Shown here piece by piece: positions 18,585 through 27,047 of a stretch of DNA of 64,000 bases (position 1 is the stretch's first letter; each line of letters opens with the position of its first letter). Origin of the DNA: a bacterium. GTDB taxonomy: Bacteria; Myxococcota; UBA727; JAUIJE01. The stretch covers positions 682,001 to 746,000 of the forward strand of contig JAUIJE010000001.1 in NCBI GenBank assembly GCA_030431455.1, written 5' to 3'. The translations under genes were made by a program, and so were the position numbers. The notes under the pieces are model-generated. The model was not told the origin of the DNA and made no database searches. It saw nothing but the letters and a program-made list of their open reading frames with translations.

Positions 18585-19445
18585 GTGGGCGAAAAGCGAG
18601 GCCGGGCAGCGGATGCCTATGCATTGAGGCGACAGCGGTTGGGGGTGATCGGATGGGCGCGCAATCTCATGGCGTATTTTTTTGGTCCCTACATCATCGG
18701 GGTGTCGCCGTTGTTGCTGCTCACCGCGCTGGGGTTGCGGTTGGTGGGGCGCCACGGACAGTTCTTGCATTGGTGGATCGGCCTGTTCTGTGAATGGTTC
18801 ATTCACGTGTTCGCCATCGACGTGCGGGTGGCCGGTCTCGAACACATCGACCCGGACAAGAACTACGTATACGTGGGCAATCACCGCAGCTGGCTCGACG
18901 TGGTGTGCCTGATCGGGATGCTCAAGCCCCGGGTCAAGCTTGTGTTCATCATCAAGGAAGGCCTGCTCAAGATTCCGATGTTCGGAATGTTTATGCGTGG
19001 CGTGGGGTACATCCCCGTGAGCCGCGCCACGAGCAAGAAGAAGATCAACAACCGGGCCCAGGTCGATCGCGCGGCCGAGCACGTGCGGGCGGGCAAGAAC
19101 GTGTTGATCTTCCCCGAGGGCACCCGCGTGCCGAGCCACCGGTTCGGAAAGTTCCGCCGGGGGGCCGCGGACATCGCGTGTGCGGCGGGGGTGGACGTGA
19201 TGGCGGTGTCCATCTCCGGCACGGGACCGTTGTTCCCCCGTGGCACCCCGTTCATGCGGGCGGGGCCGGTGTCCCTCGACTTCCACCCCCCCATCTCCGT
19301 CGAGAACCGGACCCCGGACCAGGTGCTGGTCGAGATGCTCGACGTCGTGAGCGGGGGCTACCGGCTCGAGGCCGACGGACCCCCGTTGCGGATGACGCCC
19401 GAGGTCTGGGCCGAGGTCACCAAAGCCGCGCGCCCTCGACGCTGA
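18585..19445 (+). CDS. 1-acyl-glycerol-3-phosphate acyltransferase (PlsC-like)
   Basis: A 286-residue membrane acyltransferase. A hydrophobic N-terminal segment (about residues 28-60) anchors it. The catalytic H-x4-D motif is N-H-R-S-W-L-D (about 98-104). F-P-E-G-T-R (about 176-181) binds the glycerol-3-phosphate moiety. It transfers a second acyl chain to lysophosphatidic acid in phospholipid synthesis. GTG at 18585 was chosen for the AAGGAG at 18573-18578, six bases upstream. A GTG at 18570 overlapping the previous stop is possible. It is the last gene of the RluA/M16/PlsC run. Confidence 0.9.
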   Translation: MGEKRGRAADAYALRRQRLGVIGWARNLMAYFFGPYIIGVSPLLLLTALGLRLVGRHGQFLHWWIGLFCEWFIHVFAIDVRVAGLEHIDPDKNYVYVGNHRSWLDVVCLIGMLKPRVKLVFIIKEGLLKIPMFGMFMRGVGYIPVSRATSKKKINNRAQVDRAAEHVRAGKNVLIFPEGTRVPSHRFGKFRRGAADIACAAGVDVMAVSISGTGPLFPRGTPFMRAGPVSLDFHPPISVENRTPDQVLVEMLDVVSGGYRLEADGPPLRMTPEVWAEVTKAARPRR

Positions 19446-19510
19446 CGTTCGCGCACACCCACCGACATCGACCGCACTGTCCCGAAACCTGCGTCACCCG
19501 CCGGGAAATT

Positions 19511-19540
19511 TTGACAGCCCCCTCGATCCGCGCTGACATA
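19511..19540 (+). promoter_or_regulatory. Candidate promoter of the 19.6-kb lipoprotein gene
   Basis: A perfect TTGACA at 19511-19516 is followed about 20 bases later by CATAGT, upstream of a GGAGG ribosome site at 19582. The spacer is longer than ideal, so the -10 assignment is loose. Confidence 0.35.
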
Positions 19541-19594
19541 GTACGGTTGGCTTGGGCTGAACCACAGTCAGCCGCATTGTTGGAGGCTTACTCT

Positions 19595-22500
19595 ATGGCG
19601 CGCAACGCGTTTTTCGCTGCACTCTCCCTCACCCTTTCCGCGGTGCTGTTCACCGGATGTCCCACCGGCGACGACGGCACCGGCGAGCCCCTGATCAGCG
19701 TCTTCCCCGTCGGGGGCGGGTCCACCCAGATCCCCGCGGACGGCAACACCCGGCTGCGCTTTCAGGTGCGCGCCCAGGACGCGGCGGGCGAGGCCGACAA
19801 CCGGGCGCTGACCATCAGCGTCAACACCGGGCAGGTCAATGACCTGGACGAGGTCGAGGTGGGCGCCACCATCACCCTCACCCCCGACGATGGCGAGACC
19901 GTGTTCGAGTACACCTGCGCGGTGTTCGAGGCCGGCACCCAGGTCATCACCGTCACCAACGGCGACGTCACTTCCCGGCAGAACGTCACCTGCGTGGCCC
20001 CGCAAGCCACGGTGTCGCTCCGCGCGCCCAACACCCAGTGCAACCAGCTCACCGCCGCGCTCGGCAACAACTGCGCGATTCCCGTCACCGTCGAGGTGCT
20101 CATCCCCAACTCCACCCCGCTCCCGCAGCCGGGGGCGTCGGTCACCGCCAGCGTCACCGAGGTCACCGACGCGTTCCTCAACGGGGTCGAGGACGAGGGC
20201 AACGACGCGGTGCTCGCGCTCACCCCCAGCGGCGTGGCCGCCTCCAGCGTGAGCGCCACCACCGCCGACGACGGGAGCGTGCCCATCTACGTCATCGCGC
20301 CCCAGACGTTGCTCGAGCAGCGCATGACCATCGAGTTCACCACCAGCGTGCAAGGCAACCTCGCCAGCGTGACCACCACCGTCACGATCAAACCCTTCGC
20401 CGACAACGTCTTCTTCTCGGTGACCCCCGCGCAGAACTCCGTCGAGGGCGGCACCGAACTCGCCATCACCGTCATCGCGCGCAACGACGCCGAAGGCGCG
20501 GACAGCTCCGGCCTGCTCGGCAAGGCCGCGACGCTGGTGGCCAGCGACCAAGGCGGCAACCTCGACGGCCCGCCGTACTTCGCCGTCGCTGGCGAGGACG
20601 AAACGTCCGTGGTGCTCGACACCGACCTCGGGGACGACGGGGTGATGGGCACCACCACCATCACCTTGCCCAATTTGGTGCCGGGGGCCGACCAATCGCA
20701 GGTCAGCGTGTTGGGCACGTTCGTGCCGGATGACGCCCTCGAGGACTTCACCAAAGACGCCACCGCGGTGATCAACGTGCTCGTGCCCGGCGCGCTGTTG
20801 CTCAACGCCTCCCTCAACAAGAACACCATCTACTCGGACCAAGGCGAGACCGCGACGCTCACCGTCACCCTGAACCAAAGCGGCTCCCCCGTCGACCGGC
20901 CGGTGGACGTCACCATCGACCCCTCGGCCCAGGACCGGGCCAACCTCCGATACCCCGGTCAGCCGGTGGGCGACAGCTTGTCACAGATTCCCACCGGGGA
21001 TGACGGCAACGTGCAAATCACCGTCGAAGCCGAAGACACCCTGGCCAAGGGCCCGGTGACCATCCAGGTCAGCGTGCTCGACGACAGCGTCAACCCGCCC
21101 CAGACCAAGACCGCCGAGGTCAACCTTCTCGTCGACCGGGTCCCGGTCCTGCAGAACGTCGTCTACAACGGGGCCAACCCCGCGGTGCTCGGCGTCGCCG
21201 GGGGCGCGCTGCCCAGCTCGTCCCAGGCTTGTTTCCAGGCCTACTACGACGACGGCAGCCCCGTTCCCACCGCGGCGGTGGTGTTCTCGCTGCCCGCGTC
21301 CGCCGACCCCACCGCCACCGTGACCCCGGTGGGCACCAACACCGACGCCAGCGGCGTGGCCTGCACCACCGTGTCCGCGGGGTCGCAAGCGAGCCCGCTG
21401 TCGGTGACCGCGACCGTGACCAAAGACGGCGTGACCGTGAGCTCGGGGGGCTTCCCCATCCCGGTGGTGGGCGGCTTGCCCAACTTCTCGCAGTCGTACC
21501 TGACCTGCGCCAAAGAGGGCGTGATCCACGAGGGGGGGGCGGTGGTGAGCTGCACCGCCACGGTGGCCGACCGGTTCTCCAACCAAATCCAGCAAGACCT
21601 CGCGGTGCAGTTCCGGACCGAAGCGGGCAACATCACCCCCTACGCCAACCTCGGGGACTCCGCCGCCACCGCCACCTACGTGAGCGGCCAACCGGGCGCG
21701 GCCTACGCCGACGTGCGGGACTGGTCCTACGGCATTGTGTTGCCGTTCACCGCGGGTGACTTCGTGACCAACGTGGGCGACAACTTCGTGCCCGCGGACT
21801 GTTTCGACGGCAGCACCGCCACCGCCTGCAACCACTACTACATGTGCGCGGACGGCTCCAACGACCCCTACTGCACGCTCCCGCTCAAGGACGACGGCAG
21901 CGGCTGTTGGGAATCGATCCCCCAGCTCGGCCTCGAGATGATGGGCGTGGACACCGCCGACTGCGACAGCAACATTGTGGGCGCGGACCGGGTCATCACC
22001 TGCAACGACGGCAGCAGCGTGACCATCCCCAACGACAACCTCAACGGCCTGCTCTACGCCACCGACCCCAACGTCTCCGCCGCGGTCGACGACCTGCGCA
22101 ACCACATGCTCGACTGTGGCTACCCGGTGACGTGTTTGGTCGGTCGCAAGGACGGCTTCTCCTTCGTGACCGGCGACGAGTGTCCCGTGGCCCTCGGCTG
22201 CTTCGACTTCGACGGGACCTACTGTCCGCACCAAGGCTTGGTCAGCGTGATGGCCAGCGTGCGCGGGGAAGAGGGCTTCGTCGACCTCAACGGCAACGGC
22301 CTGTTCGACTACACCGACACCAACAACAACAACCTCCACGACCCGGGCGAGCCCGCGGCCGAGCCGTGGGTGGACATGCCCGAGCCGTTCCTCGACAAGG
22401 GCGACAACTGCGTCTACGACGACTACGCGTTCCACCCGCGCCTCGAGCCGTACGAGGAAATTCAGCACTCTGACCTCTACAGCGACGTCGACCAGTCCGG

Positions 22501-23251
22501 CGACTTCGGGTTCGTGCCCGTGGGGGGCCCGGCCGACGCCCGGGTGTTCGCCAACCAACGCTGGGACCGCGACACCGAGATCTTCTTCCAAGCGCGGATG
22601 GTGAAGCTGCTGGGCGGCCCGTTCATCGACTACGGCGAGCTGTGCACGCCGGCGGAGGTCGTCACCGGGCACACCTGCAGCGACGGCACCACCGCGGCCT
22701 GCAAGCAGGTCAACGAGTACTACGGCGTGGCCCTGGGCTGCACCCCCACCGCGCTGGTCTCGCCCGAGCTGATCAACGACCCGGACAGCGCCGCGGACTT
22801 TGCAGGCTCATTGTCGTCGTACAACTTCGCCTACGACTGGCGCGACGCCAACGGCAACTGCTACAGCCCCGGCTTCGCCGCCACCACCGGGGCCTCGGCC
22901 GAGGGGGCCTTGAAGCTCACCGGCACCGGCGTGGCCAAGACCATCAACGAGTGTGGCATCACCGACACCGGCAACGGTACCCGCAACCCGCGGCGCCCGT
23001 ACTGCGAGGACTACCCGCTGCTGGGGACGCCGATGTACGACCTGTCCGCCACCATCGACTGTGACAACTCCGAAGGCCTCGACCTGAGCACGGTGACCAT
23101 CAGCCACTCCTCGGGCACCGACATCACCGTGGGGCTTGTCACCATTTGCCCGGCCTGTGGCGATGGCTACGTCACCGGCGACGAGGTCTGCGATCCCGCC
23201 GACCCGGTCACCGGCGGCAACTGCACCCCGGACTGCGAACTGGCGAACTGA
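19595..23251 (+). CDS. Large surface lipoprotein with Ig-like domains and Cys-rich C-terminus
   Basis: 1218 residues from ATG 19595 with a GGAGG ribosome site at 19582-19586. The signal peptide ends in lipobox L-F-T-G-C (Cys near 22). Residues 30-640 contain repeated beta-sandwich segments of the bacterial Ig-like (Big) type, recognisable by V-x-V-x-x-x-G-x-P-V patterns and Val/Thr alternation. The C-terminal 550 residues are Cys-rich, with many C-x-D and G-D-N-C motifs. They include a calcium-loop-like stretch (D-L-N-G-N-G-L-F-D) and end in a Myxococcus-type Cys repeat (C-G-D-G-x-x-x-G-D-E-x-C-D). It is probably outer-membrane anchored and disulfide-stabilised. Role unknown; adhesion is an inference. 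Confidence 0.85.
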   Translation: MARNAFFAALSLTLSAVLFTGCPTGDDGTGEPLISVFPVGGGSTQIPADGNTRLRFQVRAQDAAGEADNRALTISVNTGQVNDLDEVEVGATITLTPDDGETVFEYTCAVFEAGTQVITVTNGDVTSRQNVTCVAPQATVSLRAPNTQCNQLTAALGNNCAIPVTVEVLIPNSTPLPQPGASVTASVTEVTDAFLNGVEDEGNDAVLALTPSGVAASSVSATTADDGSVPIYVIAPQTLLEQRMTIEFTTSVQGNLASVTTTVTIKPFADNVFFSVTPAQNSVEGGTELAITVIARNDAEGADSSGLLGKAATLVASDQGGNLDGPPYFAVAGEDETSVVLDTDLGDDGVMGTTTITLPNLVPGADQSQVSVLGTFVPDDALEDFTKDATAVINVLVPGALLLNASLNKNTIYSDQGETATLTVTLNQSGSPVDRPVDVTIDPSAQDRANLRYPGQPVGDSLSQIPTGDDGNVQITVEAEDTLAKGPVTIQVSVLDDSVNPPQTKTAEVNLLVDRVPVLQNVVYNGANPAVLGVAGGALPSSSQACFQAYYDDGSPVPTAAVVFSLPASADPTATVTPVGTNTDASGVACTTVSAGSQASPLSVTATVTKDGVTVSSGGFPIPVVGGLPNFSQSYLTCAKEGVIHEGGAVVSCTATVADRFSNQIQQDLAVQFRTEAGNITPYANLGDSAATATYVSGQPGAAYADVRDWSYGIVLPFTAGDFVTNVGDNFVPADCFDGSTATACNHYYMCADGSNDPYCTLPLKDDGSGCWESIPQLGLEMMGVDTADCDSNIVGADRVITCNDGSSVTIPNDNLNGLLYATDPNVSAAVDDLRNHMLDCGYPVTCLVGRKDGFSFVTGDECPVALGCFDFDGTYCPHQGLVSVMASVRGEEGFVDLNGNGLFDYTDTNNNNLHDPGEPAAEPWVDMPEPFLDKGDNCVYDDYAFHPRLEPYEEIQHSDLYSDVDQSGDFGFVPVGGPADARVFANQRWDRDTEIFFQARMVKLLGGPFIDYGELCTPAEVVTGHTCSDGTTAACKQVNEYYGVALGCTPTALVSPELINDPDSAADFAGSLSSYNFAYDWRDANGNCYSPGFAATTGASAEGALKLTGTGVAKTINECGITDTGNGTRNPRRPYCEDYPLLGTPMYDLSATIDCDNSEGLDLSTVTISHSSGTDITVGLVTICPACGDGYVTGDEVCDPADPVTGGNCTPDCELAN

Positions 23252-23257
23252 GTCCTC

Positions 23258-23281
23258 GGGAAGGGGCGCAGGCCCCTTCCC
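23258..23281 (+). terminator. Strong hairpin terminator
   Basis: GGGAAGGGGC and GCCCCTTCCC form a perfect 10-bp stem with a GCAG loop, seven bases after the lipoprotein stop. There is no U tract, as is common in GC-rich genomes. Confidence 0.6.
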
Positions 23282-23348
23282 CCGTCTTGCGCCCCGCAAG
23301 CTCGGCGTTCGGCGGGTCCCCATCCCCCTCGAACCCGCCCAGGGCCTG

Positions 23349-23462
23349 GCTGCCGCGAAGCGGCAGCTTCAGCCAAGCCGAAGGCTTGGCCTCGGGCCCG
23401 TCGGATTCGGTGCCGTTTGCTTTGGGCCATCGCGGAGGAATGGCTGACGCAACGCGAAGCGT
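23349..23462. repeat. Three hairpins capped by GAA triloops
   Basis: In the 220-base gap before tatD lie an 8-bp stem at 23349-23367, another 8-bp stem at 23372-23390 and a 4-bp stem at 23452-23462. All three close on the same GAA triloop; the first and third contain GCGAAGC, a known exceptionally stable DNA minihairpin. The same cap recurs at 45961. They look like palindromic repeat elements rather than a single terminator. Confidence 0.55.
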
Positions 23463-23471
23463 CGCCCAGGC

Positions 23472-24233
23472 TCAGGGGAGCTGGAAGAGGCGCCGGGCGT
23501 TTTCGCCGGTCTGGGCGATCAGGGCCTCGACCGACACCCCGCGCAGGGCGGCGCATTTTTCCGCCACGTGCCGGACAAATCCAGGTTCATTGCGCTTGCC
23601 CCGGTGGGGGGCCGGCGCCAGGTAGGGCGAATCGGTCTCGACCAACAGCCGGTCGTCGGGGACCAGGGGCACGACCTCGTGCAGGGCGCCCGGGTTTTTG
23701 AAGGTCACGATGCCGGGAATCGAGATGTAAAAGCCCAGGGCCAGGCTGGCTTCGGCGTGGGCGCGCTCGCCAGAAAAACAATGGATGACCCCCTTGGCCG
23801 CCTTTTCTGTGCGCAGGTCTTCGAGGCAGTCGTCCCAGGCGTCGCGCACGTGCACCACCAACGGGAGGTCGAGCGCGCGGGCGAGGCGAATCTGCGCGCG
23901 GAACACGTCCCGTTGGGTGCTGCGCGCGGAGTGGTCGTAGTAGTAGTCGAGCCCACACTCCCCGATGGCCACGCAGCGCGGGTGGGCGGCGAGGGCGCGC
24001 AACTTGTCGATGAAGTCAGGCTCCGCTTTGTCCGCCTCGTGGGGATGGACCCCGGCCGAGCAGAAGACGTCGGCGTGGGCCTGGGCGAGACCGAGGGCGC
24101 GCGCGGAGTTCGCCACGTCGCAGCCGATGGTCACGAAGCGCTCGACCCCCACGTCCCGCGCCCGGCCCAGGACCGCGGCCCGGTCCGCGTCGAACCGCTT
24201 GGTGTCGAGATGGCAATGTGAGTCGACCAACAT
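23472..24233 (-). CDS. tatD: TatD-family metal-dependent deoxyribonuclease
   Basis: 253 residues from ATG 24233 with GGAGG seven bases upstream. The family signature is complete: D-S-H-C-H-L-D at the N-terminus (metal-binding His residues), G-E-C-G-L-D-Y (about 95-101), H-V-R-D, H-C-F-S-G and E-T-D-S-P-Y. TatD proteins are TIM-barrel nucleases with 3'-5' exonuclease or AP-site activity, tied to oxidative DNA damage repair. The gene stands alone, with a divergent neighbour at 24325. Longer upstream reading to 24398 lacks family similarity. Confidence 0.93.
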   Translation of the reverse strand: MLVDSHCHLDTKRFDADRAAVLGRARDVGVERFVTIGCDVANSARALGLAQAHADVFCSAGVHPHEADKAEPDFIDKLRALAAHPRCVAIGECGLDYYYDHSARSTQRDVFRAQIRLARALDLPLVVHVRDAWDDCLEDLRTEKAAKGVIHCFSGERAHAEASLALGFYISIPGIVTFKNPGALHEVVPLVPDDRLLVETDSPYLAPAPHRGKRNEPGFVRHVAEKCAALRGVSVEALIAQTGENARRLFQLP

Positions 24234-24324
24234 GGGGTGTCCTCCCTCCGAACACATGTAGGGGCCGAACACATCCGTCAGATGCCGGCCTGGCCCGCCC
24301 CCTTGTTCTGGTACCATCATCGAT

Positions 24325-25701
24325 GTGATGAAACACGGGATGTTCCTGTTGCTGGCCGCCCTGGCCCCGTCGATGGCGTCGGCCGCCCCCATGGTCACCT
24401 ACTGCGCGGACGGCAGCCCGCTGCTCGGGCTCGACATCCAGGACGACGACCAGTTCGTCATCGACGTCGACCGCGACCCCGCGCTCGGCACCGCGGCCCA
24501 CTTGGTGTTCACCGCGTTTGACGCGGACGATCTCGACGGCAACCTCAGCCCCAGCGAGGTCAGCATCGGCATCTACCACGACGGGGTCGAGACCTGGTTC
24601 GCGGACCAGTTTGAAGGCTTCACCGGGGACGGGGACGGCAACAACTTCACCCTCAACGGCCGGAGCTACACGTTCTCGACGCCCTTGCCCCCGGGGGCGG
24701 TGCTGCAAGGCGAAAACGTCATCGAGTTCCAGGACAACAACGATTCGCCCTTCATCATCGACCGCATCTGCTTGGCGGTGGCGGGCGCGCCGCCCACCGT
24801 GCCCGCGCCCGCGGTCGAGCGGTTCTGCTCCGAAGACGCCCGCGGGGTCAGCGCGTTCGACGGCAACTCCCCGCCGGGCACTTTCATCTGGACCGAGAAC
24901 GACAACCCGCCGCCCCTCACCGTCGACATCGATCGCACGCTCTACGACGGGGCGATCTTTGGCTTCGAGACCGTCGTGTTCGCGCAAAACGGCGCCGCCG
25001 GCAACCAACAGGTCACCTACCAGGGGGATGGCACAGACTCCTTGGTGCTCAACATCAACGTGCAAAACGTCGGGGGCGGCACCAGCGGCACGCACTACAT
25101 CGGTGTGTTTCCGGCTCAGGCCACCGACTTTGTGGGCATCGCCGACGCGCCCACCGTGACCATCGATGCGTCCTCGACCTGGGGCGCGGCCCGCCTGTGG
25201 GAGACCTGCATCGTCGTCGTCAACGGCGCGCCGCCGAACGGGCCGGACGCGGGCCTCCCCGACGCGGCGGTCGACGGGCCCGACGCCGGTGTCGACGCCG
25301 GACCGGGGTTGGACGCGGGCATCGTCGGGGATGGCGATGGCGATGGAGACGGCGATGGCGACGGGGACGGCGATGGAGACGGGGATGGCGATGGAGACGG
25401 GGATGGCGATGGTGACGGCGACGGGGATGGTGACGGAGACGGGGATGGCGATGGTGACGGCGACGGGGATGGTGACGGCGACATCGGCGACGGGGATGGC
25501 GACGGCGACATCGGCGACGGGGATGGCGACGGCGACGGCGACGGGGTGGGCGACGAAGACGACATCAAGAACGCGTTGAACGGCGGGGGCACGGTGGCCG
25601 CGGGCTGCACGGTGACGCACCCCGCGGGTGGCGCGTTCCCCGCCCTCGGCGCGCTCGCCGCGCTGGTGGTGGCGGGGGTTGTGCGGCGACGACGACGCTG
25701 A
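24325..25701 (+). CDS. Exported protein with Gly-Asp repeat and MYXO-CTERM-like tail
   Basis: 458 residues from GTG 24325 (an ATG follows at once). A signal peptide (to about A-S-A, residue 20) precedes a 290-residue region with two beta-type domains, each with conserved Cys residues. An Asp-Ala-Gly linker follows, then about 36 Gly-Asp units from residue 335 (an acidic, probably calcium-binding spacer). The tail has a single Cys, a Pro-Ala-Gly-Gly stretch, a hydrophobic helix and five Arg residues. This Cys/helix/Arg arrangement matches the MYXO-CTERM sorting signal, so the protein is probably processed and displayed on the outer surface. TACCAT lies seven bases before the start and no ribosome site is seen. 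Confidence 0.85.
   Translation: MMKHGMFLLLAALAPSMASAAPMVTYCADGSPLLGLDIQDDDQFVIDVDRDPALGTAAHLVFTAFDADDLDGNLSPSEVSIGIYHDGVETWFADQFEGFTGDGDGNNFTLNGRSYTFSTPLPPGAVLQGENVIEFQDNNDSPFIIDRICLAVAGAPPTVPAPAVERFCSEDARGVSAFDGNSPPGTFIWTENDNPPPLTVDIDRTLYDGAIFGFETVVFAQNGAAGNQQVTYQGDGTDSLVLNINVQNVGGGTSGTHYIGVFPAQATDFVGIADAPTVTIDASSTWGAARLWETCIVVVNGAPPNGPDAGLPDAAVDGPDAGVDAGPGLDAGIVGDGDGDGDGDGDGDGDGDGDGDGDGDGDGDGDGDGDGDGDGDGDGDGDGDGDIGDGDGDGDIGDGDGDGDGDGVGDEDDIKNALNGGGTVAAGCTVTHPAGGAFPALGALAALVVAGVVRRRRR
25327..25543 (+). repeat. Coding hexanucleotide minisatellite (Gly-Asp)
   Basis: About 36 tandem copies of GGN GAY inside the preceding gene. Third positions vary in a patterned way: 18- and 24-base higher-order blocks recur, such as GGGGATGGCGATGGTGAC. 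Two units are broken by ATC. Such arrays change length by slippage or recombination in whole codon pairs, keeping frame. Confidence 0.9.
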
Positions 25702-25709
25702 CCGCGGCG

Positions 25710-27035
25710 TCAGTCGCCGTCGGTGTTCAAGACCTCACGGATGTGGTCCAGGCGCGCGCGGAGCTCGGTCTCGAACCCGCGGTCCTTGGGCTCGTAGTAG
25801 CGACGACCGGCGAGCACATCGGGCAGGTAGCGCCCGGGCACGACCGCGCCGTCGAAGTCGTGCGGGTACTTGTAGCCCTTGCCGTAGCCGAGGCCGCTCA
25901 TGAGCTTGGTGGGGGCGTTGAGGATGTGTTTGGGCACCGGCGCGCCCTCGTGCTCGAGCACGTCCTTGCGCGCCCGGGTGTAGGCCACGAGCACCGCGTT
26001 GGATTTCGGGGCCAGGGCCAGATAGGTCACCGCCTGGGTCAGGGGCAGCGCCCCCTCGGGCATGCCCATCAGCTCGTAGGCGGACAGCGCCGCGGTCGCG
26101 ACCTGCAAGGCCTGGGGGTCGGCGTTGCCCACGTCCTCGCTGGCGAAGATGACCATCCGGCGCAGCACGAAGCGCGGGTCCTCGCCCGCCTCGAGCATGC
26201 GCGCCATATAGTGCAAAGCCGCGTCCGGGTCTGAGCCGCGCATGCTCTTGATGAACGCGGACACAATGTTGTAGTGCTGATCGCCCCCCTTGTCGAACAG
26301 CACCACCCGCCGGGCCAGGGCCTGCTCGACGTGGGCGGGCTCGAGCCGGCCGGTCCCTTCCTGGGCCGCCAAGTCGGTCGCGACCTCGAGGGCGGTGAGC
26401 AGGCGCCGCGCGTCCCCCGCGCTGGCTTGGACCAACGCCTGCAGGGTGTTGTCCCCGAGGGTGAGCTTCAGGGCCGCGAGGTGCGTGTCCCGCACGAGGG
26501 CGCGGCGGGCCACGTCCATCAGCGCGTCGTCGTCGAGGGGGTGGGTCACGACCACCCGCATCCGGGACAGGAGCGCGGCGTTCACCTCGAAGCTGGGGTT
26601 TTCGGTGGTCGCGCCCACCAACGTGACCACCCCGCGCTCGACGTGGGGGAGCAGGGCGTCTTGCTGTGCCTTGTTGAACCGGTGGATCTCGTCGATGAAC
26701 AACAGCGTGCGCTGGCGGTGCTCGGCCTGGGCCCGGCGGGCGCCTTCGATCTCCTGGCGCAGCTGGGCCACGCCGGAGAGCACCGCGGACATCTTCACGA
26801 ACCGCATCGAGAGCGTACGGCCCAAAATCTCCGCCAAGGTGGTCTTGCCCGTGCCCGGCGGGCCCCAGAACAGCAACGACGGCAGCCGCCCGGCTTTGAC
26901 GAACTTCTGCAGCAGCCCCCCGTCGCCCACCAGGTGGTCCTGGCCACAGACCTCGTCGAGGGTGCGGGGCCGCATGCGCGCGGCCAGGGGGGCGCCGCTG
27001 AGATCTTGGTCGGCCGCGTGTTGGAACAGGTCCAT
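25710..27035 (-). CDS. rarA: Replication-associated recombination protein A
   Basis: A 441-residue AAA+ ATPase of the RarA/MgsA/WRNIP1 family. Walker A G-P-P-G-T-G-K-T is at residues 58-65, Walker B F-I-D-E-I-H at about 113-118, and sensor 1 is in A-T-T-E-N-P-S-F. The family C-terminal tetramerisation region is present, with the typical G-Y-G-K-G-Y-K-Y-P-H-D near residue 385. It acts at stalled replication forks together with SSB and RecA. The N-terminal opening (M-D-L-F, A-x-R-M-R-P-x-T-L-D-E) is canonical and fixes the start. It is followed on the same strand by no close gene. Confidence 0.95.
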   Translation of the reverse strand: MDLFQHAADQDLSGAPLAARMRPRTLDEVCGQDHLVGDGGLLQKFVKAGRLPSLLFWGPPGTGKTTLAEILGRTLSMRFVKMSAVLSGVAQLRQEIEGARRAQAEHRQRTLLFIDEIHRFNKAQQDALLPHVERGVVTLVGATTENPSFEVNAALLSRMRVVVTHPLDDDALMDVARRALVRDTHLAALKLTLGDNTLQALVQASAGDARRLLTALEVATDLAAQEGTGRLEPAHVEQALARRVVLFDKGGDQHYNIVSAFIKSMRGSDPDAALHYMARMLEAGEDPRFVLRRMVIFASEDVGNADPQALQVATAALSAYELMGMPEGALPLTQAVTYLALAPKSNAVLVAYTRARKDVLEHEGAPVPKHILNAPTKLMSGLGYGKGYKYPHDFDGAVVPGRYLPDVLAGRRYYEPKDRGFETELRARLDHIREVLNTDGD

Positions 27036-27047
27036 GGTGCGCTGGCT

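Noticed and set aside
25116-25610. Ser-Pro repeat protein on the minus strand
   Set aside because: It is the complement of the Gly-Asp repeat; the plus-strand gene has a signal peptide, domains and a sorting tail.
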